Source: an uncultured Chloroflexota bacterium
Lineage (GTDB): Bacteria; Chloroflexota; Limnocylindria; Limnocylindrales; CSP1-4
NCBI GenBank assembly: GCA_903928275.1
Contig: CAIYQJ010000206.1
Coordinates: 1 to 33,831 of the forward strand
Length of the DNA stretch: 33,831 bases
Direction of reading: 5' to 3'
In this document: positions 23,018 through 31,654 of the stretch, one piece after another
How the letters are laid out: each line of letters starts with the position of its first letter
Numbering within the stretch: the first letter of the stretch is position 1
Program-made: the position numbers and the translations under genes
The notes under the pieces: model-generated
Told to the model about the DNA's origin: nothing
Databases searched by the model: none
The model's input: only the letters and a program-made list of their open reading frames with translations

Positions 23018-23976
23018 CGGCCGGTCGTCGTCGCGGCGAGCCGCTCGGCCCCGTGGACCGCCGCGCCGTACGCGCCCGCCCAGATCCCGAGCTCGGCCGG
23101 CACGATCGTCACCGCGTCGAGCGAGGTCATCGTGGCGCGCCGTGCGATCTCGGCGCGGATCGGCGCGAAGAGCAGCTCGCCGGCCGCCGCGACGCCACCA
23201 CCGAGCACGATCACGTCCGGCGAGATCGCGTTGATCATGTTCGCGATCCCGATGCCGAGGTAGCGGCCCACGTCGGCGAGCCCTCGGAGCGCTCGCGCGT
23301 CGCCCGCCTGGGCGGCGTTGACGGCCTCCTCGGCGGTGGCCGTCCCGCAGGCGGCCGCGACCTGGTCGGCCCGGGCGTACGCCTCGACGCATCCGCGGTT
23401 CCCGCAGCCGCACCACGGCCCGTCCGGGTCGATCGTCTGGTGGCCGATCTCGCCGGCCGTGCCGTCGTGGCCAATCACGACGTGGTCGTCGACGACGATC
23501 ACCCCGCCGACACCCGTCCCGAGCGTGAGCCCGATCATCGACGAGGCGCCTCGCGCCGACCCGAGCCGGAGCTCGGCAAGGCCGAAGGCGCGGGCGTCGT
23601 TGACGAGGAAGGCCGGGACGCCCGTGGCCGCGGAGACGGGCGCTGCGACCGGGCGGCCCGCCCATGGCCCCGGGACGTTCGGGAGGAAGCGCGTCGCGCC
23701 GGTCGCGGGATCGTACAGGCCCGGGACGCCGATCCCGATGCTCGCGACCGGCCCGCAGCCGGCGATCGCCGTCGCCGCCAGCTCGCCGAGCTGCGCGACG
23801 ATGGCGTCCGGCACGGCGTCACGGTCCGCGTCGATGCGCGTGGGCACCCGGTCACGCGCGACCATCGCCCAGGCGCCATCGGCGTGCTCGAGGACGGACC
23901 ACTTGAGGTTCGTGCCGCCGAGGTCCAGGCCGAGATGGCGGACCCTCGGCGCGGCGGGGCCCGTCACGTCGTCCAT
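23014..23976 (-). CDS. ROK-family glucokinase-like sugar kinase
   Basis: This 320-residue ROK kinase has the full motif set: LGLDLGGTNLKW (phosphate-1 loop, residues 15-26), IGIGVPGLYDP, FLVNDARAFGLAE with the catalytic Asp, GLTLGTGVGGVIV (phosphate-2), and EIGHQTIDPDGPWCGCGNRGCVEAYA with the zinc-binding Cys/His set. ROK kinases phosphorylate glucose, GlcNAc, ManNAc, fructose and similar sugars at the 6-position with ATP. The ATG at 23976 is preferred over a GTG at 23982. It begins 17 nt after the second permease and is coupled by GTGA overlap to the atypical ROK-like gene. Next to NagA, an N-acetyl-hexosamine is a plausible substrate. Confidence 0.92.
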   Translation of the reverse strand: MDDVTGPAAPRVRHLGLDLGGTNLKWSVLEHADGAWAMVARDRVPTRIDADRDAVPDAIVAQLGELAATAIAGCGPVASIGIGVPGLYDPATGATRFLPNVPGPWAGRPVAAPVSAATGVPAFLVNDARAFGLAELRLGSARGASSMIGLTLGTGVGGVIVVDDHVVIGHDGTAGEIGHQTIDPDGPWCGCGNRGCVEAYARADQVAAACGTATAEEAVNAAQAGDARALRGLADVGRYLGIGIANMINAISPDVIVLGGGVAAAGELLFAPIRAEIARRATMTSLDAVTIVPAELGIWAGAYGAAVHGAERLAATTTGR

Positions 23977-23992
23977 CGTCACCCGCGCACGC

Positions 23993-24991
23993 TCAGGTCT
24001 GGTCCGTCACGCGGGTGTACGCGGCCGCGACGGCGACGATGATCGCGCCGAACAGGACCTGGCGGACGGCCTCCGGGTAGCCGAGCGAGGTGAGCAGCGA
24101 GGAGATGACCGTGAGGATCAGCACCCCGACGATCGTCCCGCCGAAGCCGCCCCTTCCGCCCATGATCGATGTCCCGCCGATGACGGCGGCTGCCACGGAC
24201 GGCAGGACCGCCGAGTCGACGAGCGAGACGCTCGCGACGTTCGTGTAGCCGGCGTACAGGAACCCGGCGATCGCGGCGAGGAGCGCCGAGATGATGTAGA
24301 GGACGACGAGGACCTGCCACGACCGGGCGCCGGACAGGCGCGCCGCGACAGGGTTGTCCCCGACCGCGTAGAGGAGCCGGCCGTAGCCGGTGCGCCGCAG
24401 GCCGACGAGGATGACGATCGCGAGGGGGATGAAGACGATGAGGCTGTACGGGAGGACCTCCGCGAACACGTCGGATCCCAACGTGCGGATCGCCGGGGGC
24501 ACGCCAGACGAGGTCTGGACGGTCTGGATCTGCCAGAAGTTCGCCGCCCCGAGGACGACCAGGCTCATGCCCAGGGTCATGATCAGCGGGTGGACCTTGA
24601 AGACGCCGACGCCGATCCCGTTGACGAGCCCGGCGATCAGGGCGCAGATGAGGGCGACGACGATCGCCGCCGGGAGCCCGATGCTCAGGACGAGCGAGAT
24701 GACGACGAACCCGGCCATCGAGGCGACGGCGCCGACCGAGAGGTCGATGCCCCCGGTGAGCATGGTGAGCGTCTGGCACGCAGCGAGGATCGCGAGGGGC
24801 ACGGCGGCGCGGAGCATGATCCCGACCCACTCGGTCCCGACGACGCCCGGCCGCACGATGTCGCTCACGATGACCAGGACGAGGAGCAGCGCGAGCAGCG
24901 GGATCATCGGCCGGTCGCGGAACAGGCTCCGCCACGCGGCGGCGGTGAGCCAGCGGTTCCGCGAGGGGCCGGTCGTCGCGATCCCGCTCAT
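23993..24991 (-). CDS. Sugar ABC transporter permease (RbsC-like), second of two
   Basis: This is a 332-residue membrane protein of the ribose/galactose-type permease family, with about eight to ten membrane spans. The family signature LTGGIDLSVGAVASMAG is seen near residue 75, and AVIGGTSIMGGRGGFGGTIVG near residue 275. Its ATG overlaps the stop of the first permease by 4 bp (ATGA). With the other permease, the ATPase and the lipoprotein it forms an importer for a simple sugar or polyol; the two permeases are different and probably form a heterodimer. Confidence 0.93.
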   Translation of the reverse strand: MSGIATTGPSRNRWLTAAAWRSLFRDRPMIPLLALLLVLVIVSDIVRPGVVGTEWVGIMLRAAVPLAILAACQTLTMLTGGIDLSVGAVASMAGFVVISLVLSIGLPAAIVVALICALIAGLVNGIGVGVFKVHPLIMTLGMSLVVLGAANFWQIQTVQTSSGVPPAIRTLGSDVFAEVLPYSLIVFIPLAIVILVGLRRTGYGRLLYAVGDNPVAARLSGARSWQVLVVLYIISALLAAIAGFLYAGYTNVASVSLVDSAVLPSVAAAVIGGTSIMGGRGGFGGTIVGVLILTVISSLLTSLGYPEAVRQVLFGAIIVAVAAAYTRVTDQT

Positions 24992-25992
24992 GCCCGGCCT
25001 CGCCGGATCTGGATGAGGCTGCCGATCATGACGACTCCGATGAGGATGACGCCCTGGAAGACCGTGGCCAGGTTCGAGTCGATCGAGAGGAACGTCATGT
25101 CCGTCCGGATGATCTGGAGGATGACGACCGCGACGATGGGGCCGAAGACGCCTCCCCGGCCGCCCGCGAGGCTCACCCCGCCGAGGACGACGGCCGCGAC
25201 GCTCATGAGGGTGTAGGGCCCCGGGACCGGGGTCCCGATCCCGGTGCTCGCCGTGACGGACAGGCCGGCGAGGGCGGCGAAGAAGCCCATGAGCATGTAC
25301 GCGAGGATCCGCGTCCGCCCGACCGCGACCCCGCTGCGGAAGGCCGCAAGCCGGTTGCTCCCGATCGCGTAGAGCGAGAGGCCGAAGCGCGTCCGGCGGA
25401 CCGGGAGCCAGACGACCGCGACGACGAGGATGAGGGCGACGGCCGCCTTCGGGACCCACTCGCTGCCGAACGACCCGGACACGAGCTCCATGAGCCATTT
25501 CGCCGAGCCGCCACCGGGCGTCGCGATCACGAGGAGGGCGCAGCCGGCCCACACGAACGACATGGCGAGCGTGACGACGATATCCGGGACGCGGGTGAAG
25601 ACGATGAGGCTGCCGTTGATGGCTCCGAGCACCAGGCCCAGCACGAGGCAGGCGAGGACGGCGACGACGCCGAACTGCTCGGACTGGTTGGCCATGAGGA
25701 CGGCGCCGACGACGTTGACGAGCGCCATGATCGAACCGATCGAGAGGTCGATCCCGCCCGACATGACCACGATCGCCTGCGCGACGGCCGCGAGGGCCAG
25801 CGGGAGGACCGAGATCGCCAGGCCCTGGACGCCGGTCACGCCGTACCTGGGCTGGATGAACTTCGTGAAGACAAGGAGCGCGGCGAGGAGCACGACCAGG
25901 CCGAGCATCCAGGAGTTGCGGCGCAGCCAGGAGGCCAGCGCGTCGGCGGGGCGGGCGCGGACGGCGCCCACGGGGGCGGCGGTCGCGCTCAT
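24988..25992 (-). CDS. Sugar ABC transporter permease (RbsC-like), first of two
   Basis: This is a 334-residue permease of the same family as its neighbour, with the motifs MSGGIDLSIGSIMALVNVV near residue 78 and VLGGVSLAGGRGGVFG near residue 270. The N-terminal 25 residues are Ala/Arg-rich and precede the first membrane span (WMLGLVVLLAALLVF). The ATG overlaps the stop of the ATPase gene by 4 bp, and its stop overlaps the next permease, so all three importer genes are translationally coupled. Confidence 0.93.
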   Translation of the reverse strand: MSATAAPVGAVRARPADALASWLRRNSWMLGLVVLLAALLVFTKFIQPRYGVTGVQGLAISVLPLALAAVAQAIVVMSGGIDLSIGSIMALVNVVGAVLMANQSEQFGVVAVLACLVLGLVLGAINGSLIVFTRVPDIVVTLAMSFVWAGCALLVIATPGGGSAKWLMELVSGSFGSEWVPKAAVALILVVAVVWLPVRRTRFGLSLYAIGSNRLAAFRSGVAVGRTRILAYMLMGFFAALAGLSVTASTGIGTPVPGPYTLMSVAAVVLGGVSLAGGRGGVFGPIVAVVILQIIRTDMTFLSIDSNLATVFQGVILIGVVMIGSLIQIRRGRA

Positions 25993-27653
25993 GGGGCGTC
26001 CTCCGGCGCATCGCCGCCCGCGGGCGGCGCCGAGGCGGATGACGGGCCGCCGACCGCGGATGTGGCCGCAGCCGCGATCGACGCGGCCACGGCCGCATCC
26101 GCCGCCGTCCCGGTCGCGACGGCCTCGGCGGCGACGACCTCCGGCATCTCGACGTCGGCGCGGAGGTTGTAGGCCGCCCGCAGGAGGGTGGGCTCGTCGG
26201 CGTCGGCCGCCGCGATCTCGGCGACCACGCGGCCGCCGAAGATGACGATCGCGCGGTCGCAGACGAGCTGGACCTCCTTCAGCTCCGACGTGTACAGCAG
26301 GACGGCGGCACCCGCCTCCGCGAGATCACGGAGCAGCACGTAGATCTGGCTCTTCGTCCTGATGTCGATCCCGCGCGTGGGATCGAAGCAGAGCATGGTC
26401 TTGACGCCGCCGGCCACCCAGCGCGCGATCGTCACCTTCTGCTGGTTGCCGCCGGAGAGCCGCCGGACCTCGCCGTGCGCGCGCGTGTCGATCTGCAGCG
26501 TGGCGATCGCCGTGTCGACTTTGCGGTTCTCCTCGCCGGCGTCGATCAGCCCCCACGCGCGGAGCCGCGTGATGAAGGGCAGCGCGATGTTCTCACGCAC
26601 GGAGCGCTGCATGAGGAGCGCCTCGGCGCGGTCTGCCGCGATGTACACGAGGCCGGCCCGGATCGCGTCTGCCGGGTGGCGGAACGACGCGGCATTCCCA
26701 TCCACGAGCAGCTCGCCGCCGCTCGGGCGCTCGGACCCGGCGAGCACGTCGAAGAGCTCGTCCTGTCCCTGGCCCTCGAGGGCCACGACGCCAAGGACCT
26801 CGCCCGCGAACAGCTCGAAGCTCGCGTCGTGGAGCCTGGCGCCGGACGCGAGCGAGCGCGCCGCGACCCGGGGCTTCACGTCGGCCACGCGCGCGCGCGC
26901 GGCCCCGGCGGCACCGGTCCGTGCCGCGATCCCCGACGCGGCCTCGCCGAGCATGTGCTCGACGATCTGCTGCTCGGAGCCCTCGGTCACGTCCACGACG
27001 CCGACCGTCTCGCCCTCGCGGAGCACGGTCGCGCGGTCGCAGACCGCGGCGATCTCGATCAGGCGATGCGAGATGAAGATGACGGAGCTGTCGCCGCCGC
27101 GGCGCCGGCCGACGACCTCCAGGACCCGCTCCGTGAGGTTCGCGGGGAGCGCGGCGGTCATCTCGTCGAGCATGAGCACGTCCGGCTCGCTGGCCAGGGC
27201 ACGGGCGAGGTCCACGATCCGGAGCGAGGCCAGCGGCACGTGCCGCGCCATGCTCGACAGGTCGAGGCCCTCGAGACCGAGCTGGGCCAGCCAGTGGCGG
27301 AACGGCTCGATCGGCGTCTCGGTGAGGCGGAGGTTGGAGCGGATGTCCAGGTCCGGGATGAGCGCCGGCTCCTGGTAGACCGAGACCAGGCCGCCGTGGC
27401 GGGCCTCCGCGGGAGAGTGGACCGTGCGCTCGCGGCCGCGGACGGCGATGGTGCCGCCATCGGGCCGGACGGCGCCGGTCAGGATCTTGACGAGGGTGCT
27501 CTTGCCGGCGCCGTTGGCGCCCATGAGGGCGTGGACCTCGCCGGGGCGGACTGCCAGGGATGCGTCCTTGAGCGCGACCACGGCGCCGTACGTCTTCGAG
27601 ATGCCCGATGCCTCGAGCAGGAGGCCGGTGGCGGTGCTGGCGATTGAGGTCAT
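25989..27653 (-). CDS. Sugar ABC transporter ATP-binding protein (RbsA/MglA-like, two ATPase halves)
   Basis: This is a 554-residue double ATPase. First half: Walker A GANGAGKS at residues 45-52, Q-loop VYQEPAL, Walker B-like VLMLDEMTAAL and switch His in IFISHRL. The signature that should precede Walker B (LSxxQQ type) is replaced by VPLASLRIVDLARAL, and the usual LDEPT is LDEMT. Second half: a degenerate Walker A (LEGQGQDELFDVLAG), an intact signature LSGGNQQKVTIARW near residue 400, and a FDPTRGIDIRTK stretch. This asymmetry is common in the family, but loss of the first signature is notable. The C-terminal 55 residues are an Ala/Pro/Ser-rich tail. It follows the binding-protein gene after 78 nt with a strong hairpin in between. 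Confidence 0.9.
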   Translation of the reverse strand: MTSIASTATGLLLEASGISKTYGAVVALKDASLAVRPGEVHALMGANGAGKSTLVKILTGAVRPDGGTIAVRGRERTVHSPAEARHGGLVSVYQEPALIPDLDIRSNLRLTETPIEPFRHWLAQLGLEGLDLSSMARHVPLASLRIVDLARALASEPDVLMLDEMTAALPANLTERVLEVVGRRRGGDSSVIFISHRLIEIAAVCDRATVLREGETVGVVDVTEGSEQQIVEHMLGEAASGIAARTGAAGAARARVADVKPRVAARSLASGARLHDASFELFAGEVLGVVALEGQGQDELFDVLAGSERPSGGELLVDGNAASFRHPADAIRAGLVYIAADRAEALLMQRSVRENIALPFITRLRAWGLIDAGEENRKVDTAIATLQIDTRAHGEVRRLSGGNQQKVTIARWVAGGVKTMLCFDPTRGIDIRTKSQIYVLLRDLAEAGAAVLLYTSELKEVQLVCDRAIVIFGGRVVAEIAAADADEPTLLRAAYNLRADVEMPEVVAAEAVATGTAADAAVAASIAAAATSAVGGPSSASAPPAGGDAPEDAP

Positions 27654-27676
27654 CGGTCCTGTCGGTGGAGAGGGGG

Positions 27677-27710
27677 CGCGGGGGATGCCGGCGAGCCGGC
27701 ATCCCCCGCG
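27677..27710 (-). terminator. Intercistronic hairpin between binding-protein and ATPase genes
   Basis: This is a perfect inverted repeat of 16 bp (CGCGGGGGATGCCGGC and complement) with a 2-nt centre, between the stop of the sugar-binding lipoprotein (27732) and the ATG of the ATPase (27653). No T-run follows on the minus strand. Such hairpins often protect the binding-protein mRNA or partly stop transcription, giving more binding protein than transporter. Confidence 0.75.
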
Positions 27711-27731
27711 TTGGTCACGCGCGGGTGAGGT

Positions 27732-28946
27732 CTACTCGCCGGGGCCCTTGCAGGCGACGGCCTGTGCAGGGGTGAAGGTGGTCCAGTCCGGGATCTGGAT
27801 GCCGAGCGGCCACGTGGGGTTGAGCCCCGGGACCGTCTGCCAGGAGGTGAGCGTCGCCTTGCCGGCGTCCGTCACGTTCTCGGCGAGGATCGGCTTCAGG
27901 AGGATGGTGTTGGGCTGGCTGGCGGTCGGGTCGGCCGTGGGGGTCTGGCCGTTGAGGAGCTTGAGCGCCATGTTGACGCCCGCGCCGCCGACGGCGGCGG
28001 TGTTCGTGACCGCGGCGCCCTTGAGGCCCGGGTAGTTGGTCGGATCGAGGAGCTGCTTGACGAAGGCGCCCAGGTCGGCGCCGACGATCGGCACGTACTT
28101 CTTGCCCGAGGCCTTGATCGCGTCGACGATCATGGAGTCCATGCCGGACGTCCAGATGCCCTGGGTGTTGTCGTACTGGCCGCTGGCGATCCAGTCGTTG
28201 ATGAGCTTGGTGGCGGTGGCCGGATCCCAGCCGGTGGCGACGCCGTCGGCGTTCGGGAGGACCTTGATGCCCGGGTACTCGGCGAGGGCCTTCTTGAAGC
28301 CCTTGTCGCGGTCCGTGTCGGCCGGGTGGCCGGCGAGCCCGCGCATGTAGTAGACGTTGCCCTTGCCGCCCATCTGCTCGAACAGCCACTTGGCGCCCAG
28401 GTACGCGTACTCGATCTGGTTGTTGTACAGGTTCCAGGTGTTCGGGTCGGTCACGTACGCGTCGACCGCGATGGTCTTGATCCCGGCGGCGGCCGCCTCG
28501 GCGAGGGCGGGGTTGAGGGCCTTCGGATCGTTCGGGTTGAAGACGATCGCGTTCACGCCCTTGGCGATGAGGTCGCGGATGTCCTGGAGCTGGCCGGCCG
28601 CGTCCGTGTTGCGGCTGGTCATCGTGAGGCCGGAGACCTGGCCGGACGCGAGAGCCTCTGCCTTCGCGGTGCACATCTGCTCTTCGCGGAAGCCGTTGCC
28701 GACGCCGCCGCCGTTGGAGTACCCGATGGTGAACATCGCCGCCGCGGACGGGGCCGCAGTCGCGGGCGCCGCGGTGACGGGGGCCGCGGTGACGGGGGCC
28801 GCAGTGACGGGGGCCGCAGTGGCAGGCGCCGCGGTGGCCGGGGCCGGAGTGGCCGGGGCCGTCGTCGCGGAGCTGCTGCACGCGGCAACGAGGACCGCGA
28901 TCGCGCCGATGGCGATCAGGCCTCGAGCCTTACCCAGGTGCTTCAT
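27732..28946 (-). CDS. Sugar ABC transporter substrate-binding lipoprotein
   Basis: This is a 404-residue periplasmic-binding-protein type 1 (ribose-binding-like). The signal peptide GLIAIGAIAVL ends in the lipobox VAAC with Cys23 as the lipid-anchored residue. Residues about 24-64 are a low-complexity Ala/Pro/Thr linker encoded by a 15-bp tandem repeat. The sugar-binding domain starts at FTIGYSNGGGVGNGF and has the usual DLIAKGVNAIVFNPNDPKAL, IKTIAVDAYVTDP and GVATGWDPATATKLINDW segments. The ATG at 28946 was taken because GAGGAG lies 8 nt upstream and the lipoprotein signal begins there; a longer frame from 28979 adds only MGDRRTRGDEF. It captures the imported sugar outside the cell. Confidence 0.94.
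   Translation of the reverse strand: MKHLGKARGLIAIGAIAVLVAACSSSATTAPATPAPATAAPATAAPVTAAPVTAAPVTAAPATAAPSAAAMFTIGYSNGGGVGNGFREEQMCTAKAEALASGQVSGLTMTSRNTDAAGQLQDIRDLIAKGVNAIVFNPNDPKALNPALAEAAAAGIKTIAVDAYVTDPNTWNLYNNQIEYAYLGAKWLFEQMGGKGNVYYMRGLAGHPADTDRDKGFKKALAEYPGIKVLPNADGVATGWDPATATKLINDWIASGQYDNTQGIWTSGMDSMIVDAIKASGKKYVPIVGADLGAFVKQLLDPTNYPGLKGAAVTNTAAVGGAGVNMALKLLNGQTPTADPTASQPNTILLKPILAENVTDAGKATLTSWQTVPGLNPTWPLGIQIPDWTTFTPAQAVACKGPGE
28751..28862 (-). repeat. 15-bp tandem repeat encoding the lipoprotein linker
   Basis: About seven imperfect copies of a 15-bp unit (such as GCAGTGACGGGGGCC on the plus strand) encode repeats of five residues, TAAPV/TAAPA, directly after the lipobox Cys. The unit is in frame, so copy number can vary without breaking the gene. 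It is a spacer between the membrane anchor and the sugar-binding domain. Confidence 0.85.
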
Positions 28947-29037
28947 GAACTCGTCTCCTCTTGTGCGCCGATCGCCCACTCCCCCCGGGAGCGCCGGTCA
29001 AGCATTGCCGTATCGAAACCGCTCGGTCCTCGCTTCG

Positions 29038-29835
29038 TCATCCTCCTCCTGACTGGTCGATCGCACGGGCGAGTCGTCGCGAGTGCTCTCGGTAGGCTTC
29101 GTCGAACAGCGCCCGGGACCGCTCGGCCCCCACCGCGCTCGCGCGAGCGAGCACCGGGGGCATCGCTCCCTCCTTCACGAGCAGCTCCGCGGTCCGGACT
29201 TTGATGGCATTGACGATGGCAACGGCTCCGACGGTGGAACCCGGCCCCACCGGGGTGTCGAGCCCGGCGAGCGTGACCATGGCGTCCGCGGCGGGGCTGC
29301 AGACGTCGAGGACGAGGTCGGCCACCTCGAGGAGCCTCTGGCCGGCAGCGGGCTCCGGCTCCGCCGAAAGCGATTGTGCCACCGAGGTGACCGCGATGAC
29401 ACGTAGCCCGCGTGCGCTGGCGCCCCGGGCCATCTCCACGGGCACGGCCGTCAGGCCGCTGGCGGAGAAGATCATCATCACGTCGTGCGCCCCGAACCGG
29501 AAGTTCGACAGGATCACCTCCGCGAGCCCCGGCACGCGCTCGATGAACATCGCCTGGCGCTGGCCGTTCGTCCCCACGACCTGCGTGTGGAACGTCATCG
29601 ACAGCTCGACGATGGGGTTGAACCCCGGGTAGGACCCGTAGCGCGGGAACATCTCCTCGACCGGGATGCGGGAGTGCCCGGTCCCGAAGAGGTGGACGAG
29701 GCCGTCCGCGGCGATCGCCTCGGCGCACCAGCGGCTGGCGGTCTCGATCCCCTCGGCCTGCGACTCGGCGACGCGCGCGAGGACCATGGCAGCTTCATGC
29801 AGCCAGGTCCCGGCGGCCGTCGAGGTCGCTGTCAC
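29038..29835 (-). CDS. SIS-domain sugar-phosphate isomerase (UPF0309-like)
   Basis: This is a 265-residue SIS protein. The sugar-phosphate site is seen in LVHLFGTGHSRIPVEEMFPRYGS (about residues 46-68) and MMIFSASGLTAVPVEMARGA (about 119-138), followed by LRVIAVTSVAQS. SIS domains isomerise or sense phosphosugars; the closest pattern is the UPF0309 group found in amino-sugar clusters. The start is GTG at 29835, overlapping the upstream Gfo/Idh stop by 4 bp (GTGA), without its own ribosome site. It may turn the deacetylated amino-sugar phosphate into a ketose phosphate; this is inference from nagA and the ROK kinase in the same operon. Confidence 0.87.
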   Translation of the reverse strand: MTATSTAAGTWLHEAAMVLARVAESQAEGIETASRWCAEAIAADGLVHLFGTGHSRIPVEEMFPRYGSYPGFNPIVELSMTFHTQVVGTNGQRQAMFIERVPGLAEVILSNFRFGAHDVMMIFSASGLTAVPVEMARGASARGLRVIAVTSVAQSLSAEPEPAAGQRLLEVADLVLDVCSPAADAMVTLAGLDTPVGPGSTVGAVAIVNAIKVRTAELLVKEGAMPPVLARASAVGAERSRALFDEAYREHSRRLARAIDQSGGG

Positions 29836-30893
29836 GACGCGGCGGCCCGCGGGGTGTCGTCGGGGACGATGGCCTCCCAGTGCCCGCTCCGGATGGAGCG
29901 GTACGCCGCGTCGAGGATCGCGTTCACGACGTAGCCGTCGCGGAACGTCTCGCGCGGCTCACGTCCGTCGCGGAAGGCCGAGACCACGTCGGCCATCATG
30001 AGGTCGTGGCCGTGGACGCGGACCTCGTCCGGCACGGGGAAGACCCAGCCGGTCTCCGCGTCCGCCTTCTCGACGAGGTATCCGGCGGGCCGCTCGATGA
30101 AGGCCTTCAGCGAGCCCACGGCAAGGTCCTCGACCATCCGCCCGGCGTCGCCATAGACCTCGAAGCGACCCTCGAGCCCACCCTTCGACGACCACGAGAC
30201 GTCGCAGGTGGCCGCCCGGCCGTCCTCGAACCGGACGACCATGATCGCGTTGTCCTCGCCCGTGGTCTTCGCGCCGTGGACGAGGGTGTCGCCCCAGGCG
30301 AAGGCGTCGCGGGCCGCGAGGTCCTTGCCGAAGAGGTAGCGGGCGCACTCGATCCCGTGCGAGGCCATGTCGAGGAGCGCCCCGCCGCCCGCCAGCTCCG
30401 CGTCCCAGAAGTGCGATGCGTGCGGGCCGCTGTGGCCCTCCCGCGCGCGGAACGTGGTGACGCGGCCGATCGCGCCCGCCTCGATCATCTCGCGCATCCG
30501 GATCATGTCCGGGTTGAACACGATGTTCTCGAGGTACGCGTGGAAGACGCCCGCGTCCGTCACCGCGCGCAGCATGTCCGACGCCTCGTCCGCGGTGCGG
30601 CCGAGCGGCTTCGTGCAGGCGACGGCCTTGCCGGCGGCCGCGGCGGCGAGGACCGCCTCGCGGTGGAGGTGGTTCGGCAGAGAGACGACGACGAGGTCCA
30701 CGTCGGGGTCCGCGCAGACCTCCGCGACCGACGCGTACGGACGGGAGTCGAAGCGGGCGGCGAACGCTGCGCGTCGCGTCGCGTCCATGTCGCAGTGCGC
30801 GACGACCCGAGCCCCGGGGACGTAGCGCATGCCGAGCGCGTGGAACTCGCCGATGAAGCCCGCGCCGAGCATCCCCACGCCGACGTCCCGCAT
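29832..30893 (-). CDS. Gfo/Idh/MocA-family NAD(P)-dependent oxidoreductase (second in operon)
   Basis: This is a 353-residue dehydrogenase. The Rossmann loop GMLGAGFIGEFHALG is at residues about 7-21. The usual EKP motif appears as CTKPLGRTADEA: Lys is kept, Glu is replaced by Thr. GGALLDMASHGIECARYL carries the catalytic His region (Dx3H). Family members oxidise or reduce hydroxyls of sugars and inositols. The ATG shares one base with the stop of deoC (TGATG). Confidence 0.9.
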   Translation of the reverse strand: MRDVGVGMLGAGFIGEFHALGMRYVPGARVVAHCDMDATRRAAFAARFDSRPYASVAEVCADPDVDLVVVSLPNHLHREAVLAAAAAGKAVACTKPLGRTADEASDMLRAVTDAGVFHAYLENIVFNPDMIRMREMIEAGAIGRVTTFRAREGHSGPHASHFWDAELAGGGALLDMASHGIECARYLFGKDLAARDAFAWGDTLVHGAKTTGEDNAIMVVRFEDGRAATCDVSWSSKGGLEGRFEVYGDAGRMVEDLAVGSLKAFIERPAGYLVEKADAETGWVFPVPDEVRVHGHDLMMADVVSAFRDGREPRETFRDGYVVNAILDAAYRSIRSGHWEAIVPDDTPRAAAS

Positions 30894-31633
30894 CAGTAGC
30901 CGCCCGTCTCGGCCGTGGCGGCGGCAGCGGCGGCGGTCCCCGCCTTGCGGGCGCGGAAGTCGAGGATGATCGTCTCGGTCGCCGTGGCCCCGATCCGCGT
31001 CACGCCGAGGTCCATGACCGCGAGCAGCGCGTCCAGGGTGCGGACGCCGCCCGCTGCCTTGACGCCGATGTACGGCGGGGTGTTCGCCCGCATGAGGCGC
31101 AGGTCGTCGTGCGTGGCCCCGGACGGCGCGAAGCCCGTGCTCGTCTTGACGAAGTCGCCGCCGGCGACCGTCGTGAGGTGGCATGCGCGGATCTTCTCGT
31201 CGTCGGTGAGATACGCGTTCTCGAAGATCACCTTGACGATGGCGCCGGCCGCATGTCCGACCTCGACCACCGCGCGGATGTCGGACTCCACGTCCGCGTC
31301 GCGGCCCGACTTCAGCGCCGCGATCTGGATCACCATGTCGAGCTCGGTGGCCCCGTCGGCGAGGGCTTGCCTGGCCTCGAAGACCTTCGTCTCGGTCCGG
31401 TGGTTGCCGTGCGGGAAGCCGACGGTCGTCCCCACGGCCACATCCGTGCCGGCGAGGATGGCCTTCGCCCGCCGCACGTCCGCGGGCCGGCAGCAGACGG
31501 ACGCGACGTCGTACTTCGCCGCCAGCCGGCAGCCGTCCTCGACGAACGCGTCGTCGAGCTCGGGCCGGAGGAGCGAGTGGTCGATCGTCTTCGCGATGTC
31601 GCGCTCGGTGAGGTCGTCGATGGAGAGTGTCAT
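30893..31633 (-). CDS. deoC: Deoxyribose-phosphate aldolase
   Basis: This 246-residue class I aldolase has the DeoC pattern: IDHSLLRPEL near the start, AVGTTVGFPHGNHRTETK, ELDMVIQIAALKSG, IVKVIFENAYLTDDEK with the Schiff-base Lys, and GGDFVKTSTGFAPSGAT with the second Lys. It splits 2-deoxyribose-5-phosphate into glyceraldehyde-3-phosphate and acetaldehyde; relatives in sugar operons may act on other deoxy-sugar phosphates. An AGGAG motif is 6-7 nt before the ATG. The C-terminal Ala-rich tail is short. Its presence between two Gfo/Idh enzymes suggests a role at the end of this operon's pathway rather than in nucleoside salvage. Confidence 0.93.
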   Translation of the reverse strand: MTLSIDDLTERDIAKTIDHSLLRPELDDAFVEDGCRLAAKYDVASVCCRPADVRRAKAILAGTDVAVGTTVGFPHGNHRTETKVFEARQALADGATELDMVIQIAALKSGRDADVESDIRAVVEVGHAAGAIVKVIFENAYLTDDEKIRACHLTTVAGGDFVKTSTGFAPSGATHDDLRLMRANTPPYIGVKAAGGVRTLDALLAVMDLGVTRIGATATETIILDFRARKAGTAAAAAATAETGGY

Positions 31634-31654
31634 GGGAGCTCCTGCGCGGGTGCG

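Noticed and set aside
28751..28862. CRISPR-like array
   Set aside because: The repeats are contiguous 15-bp units without spacers, in frame within a lipoprotein gene, and encode a known kind of linker.
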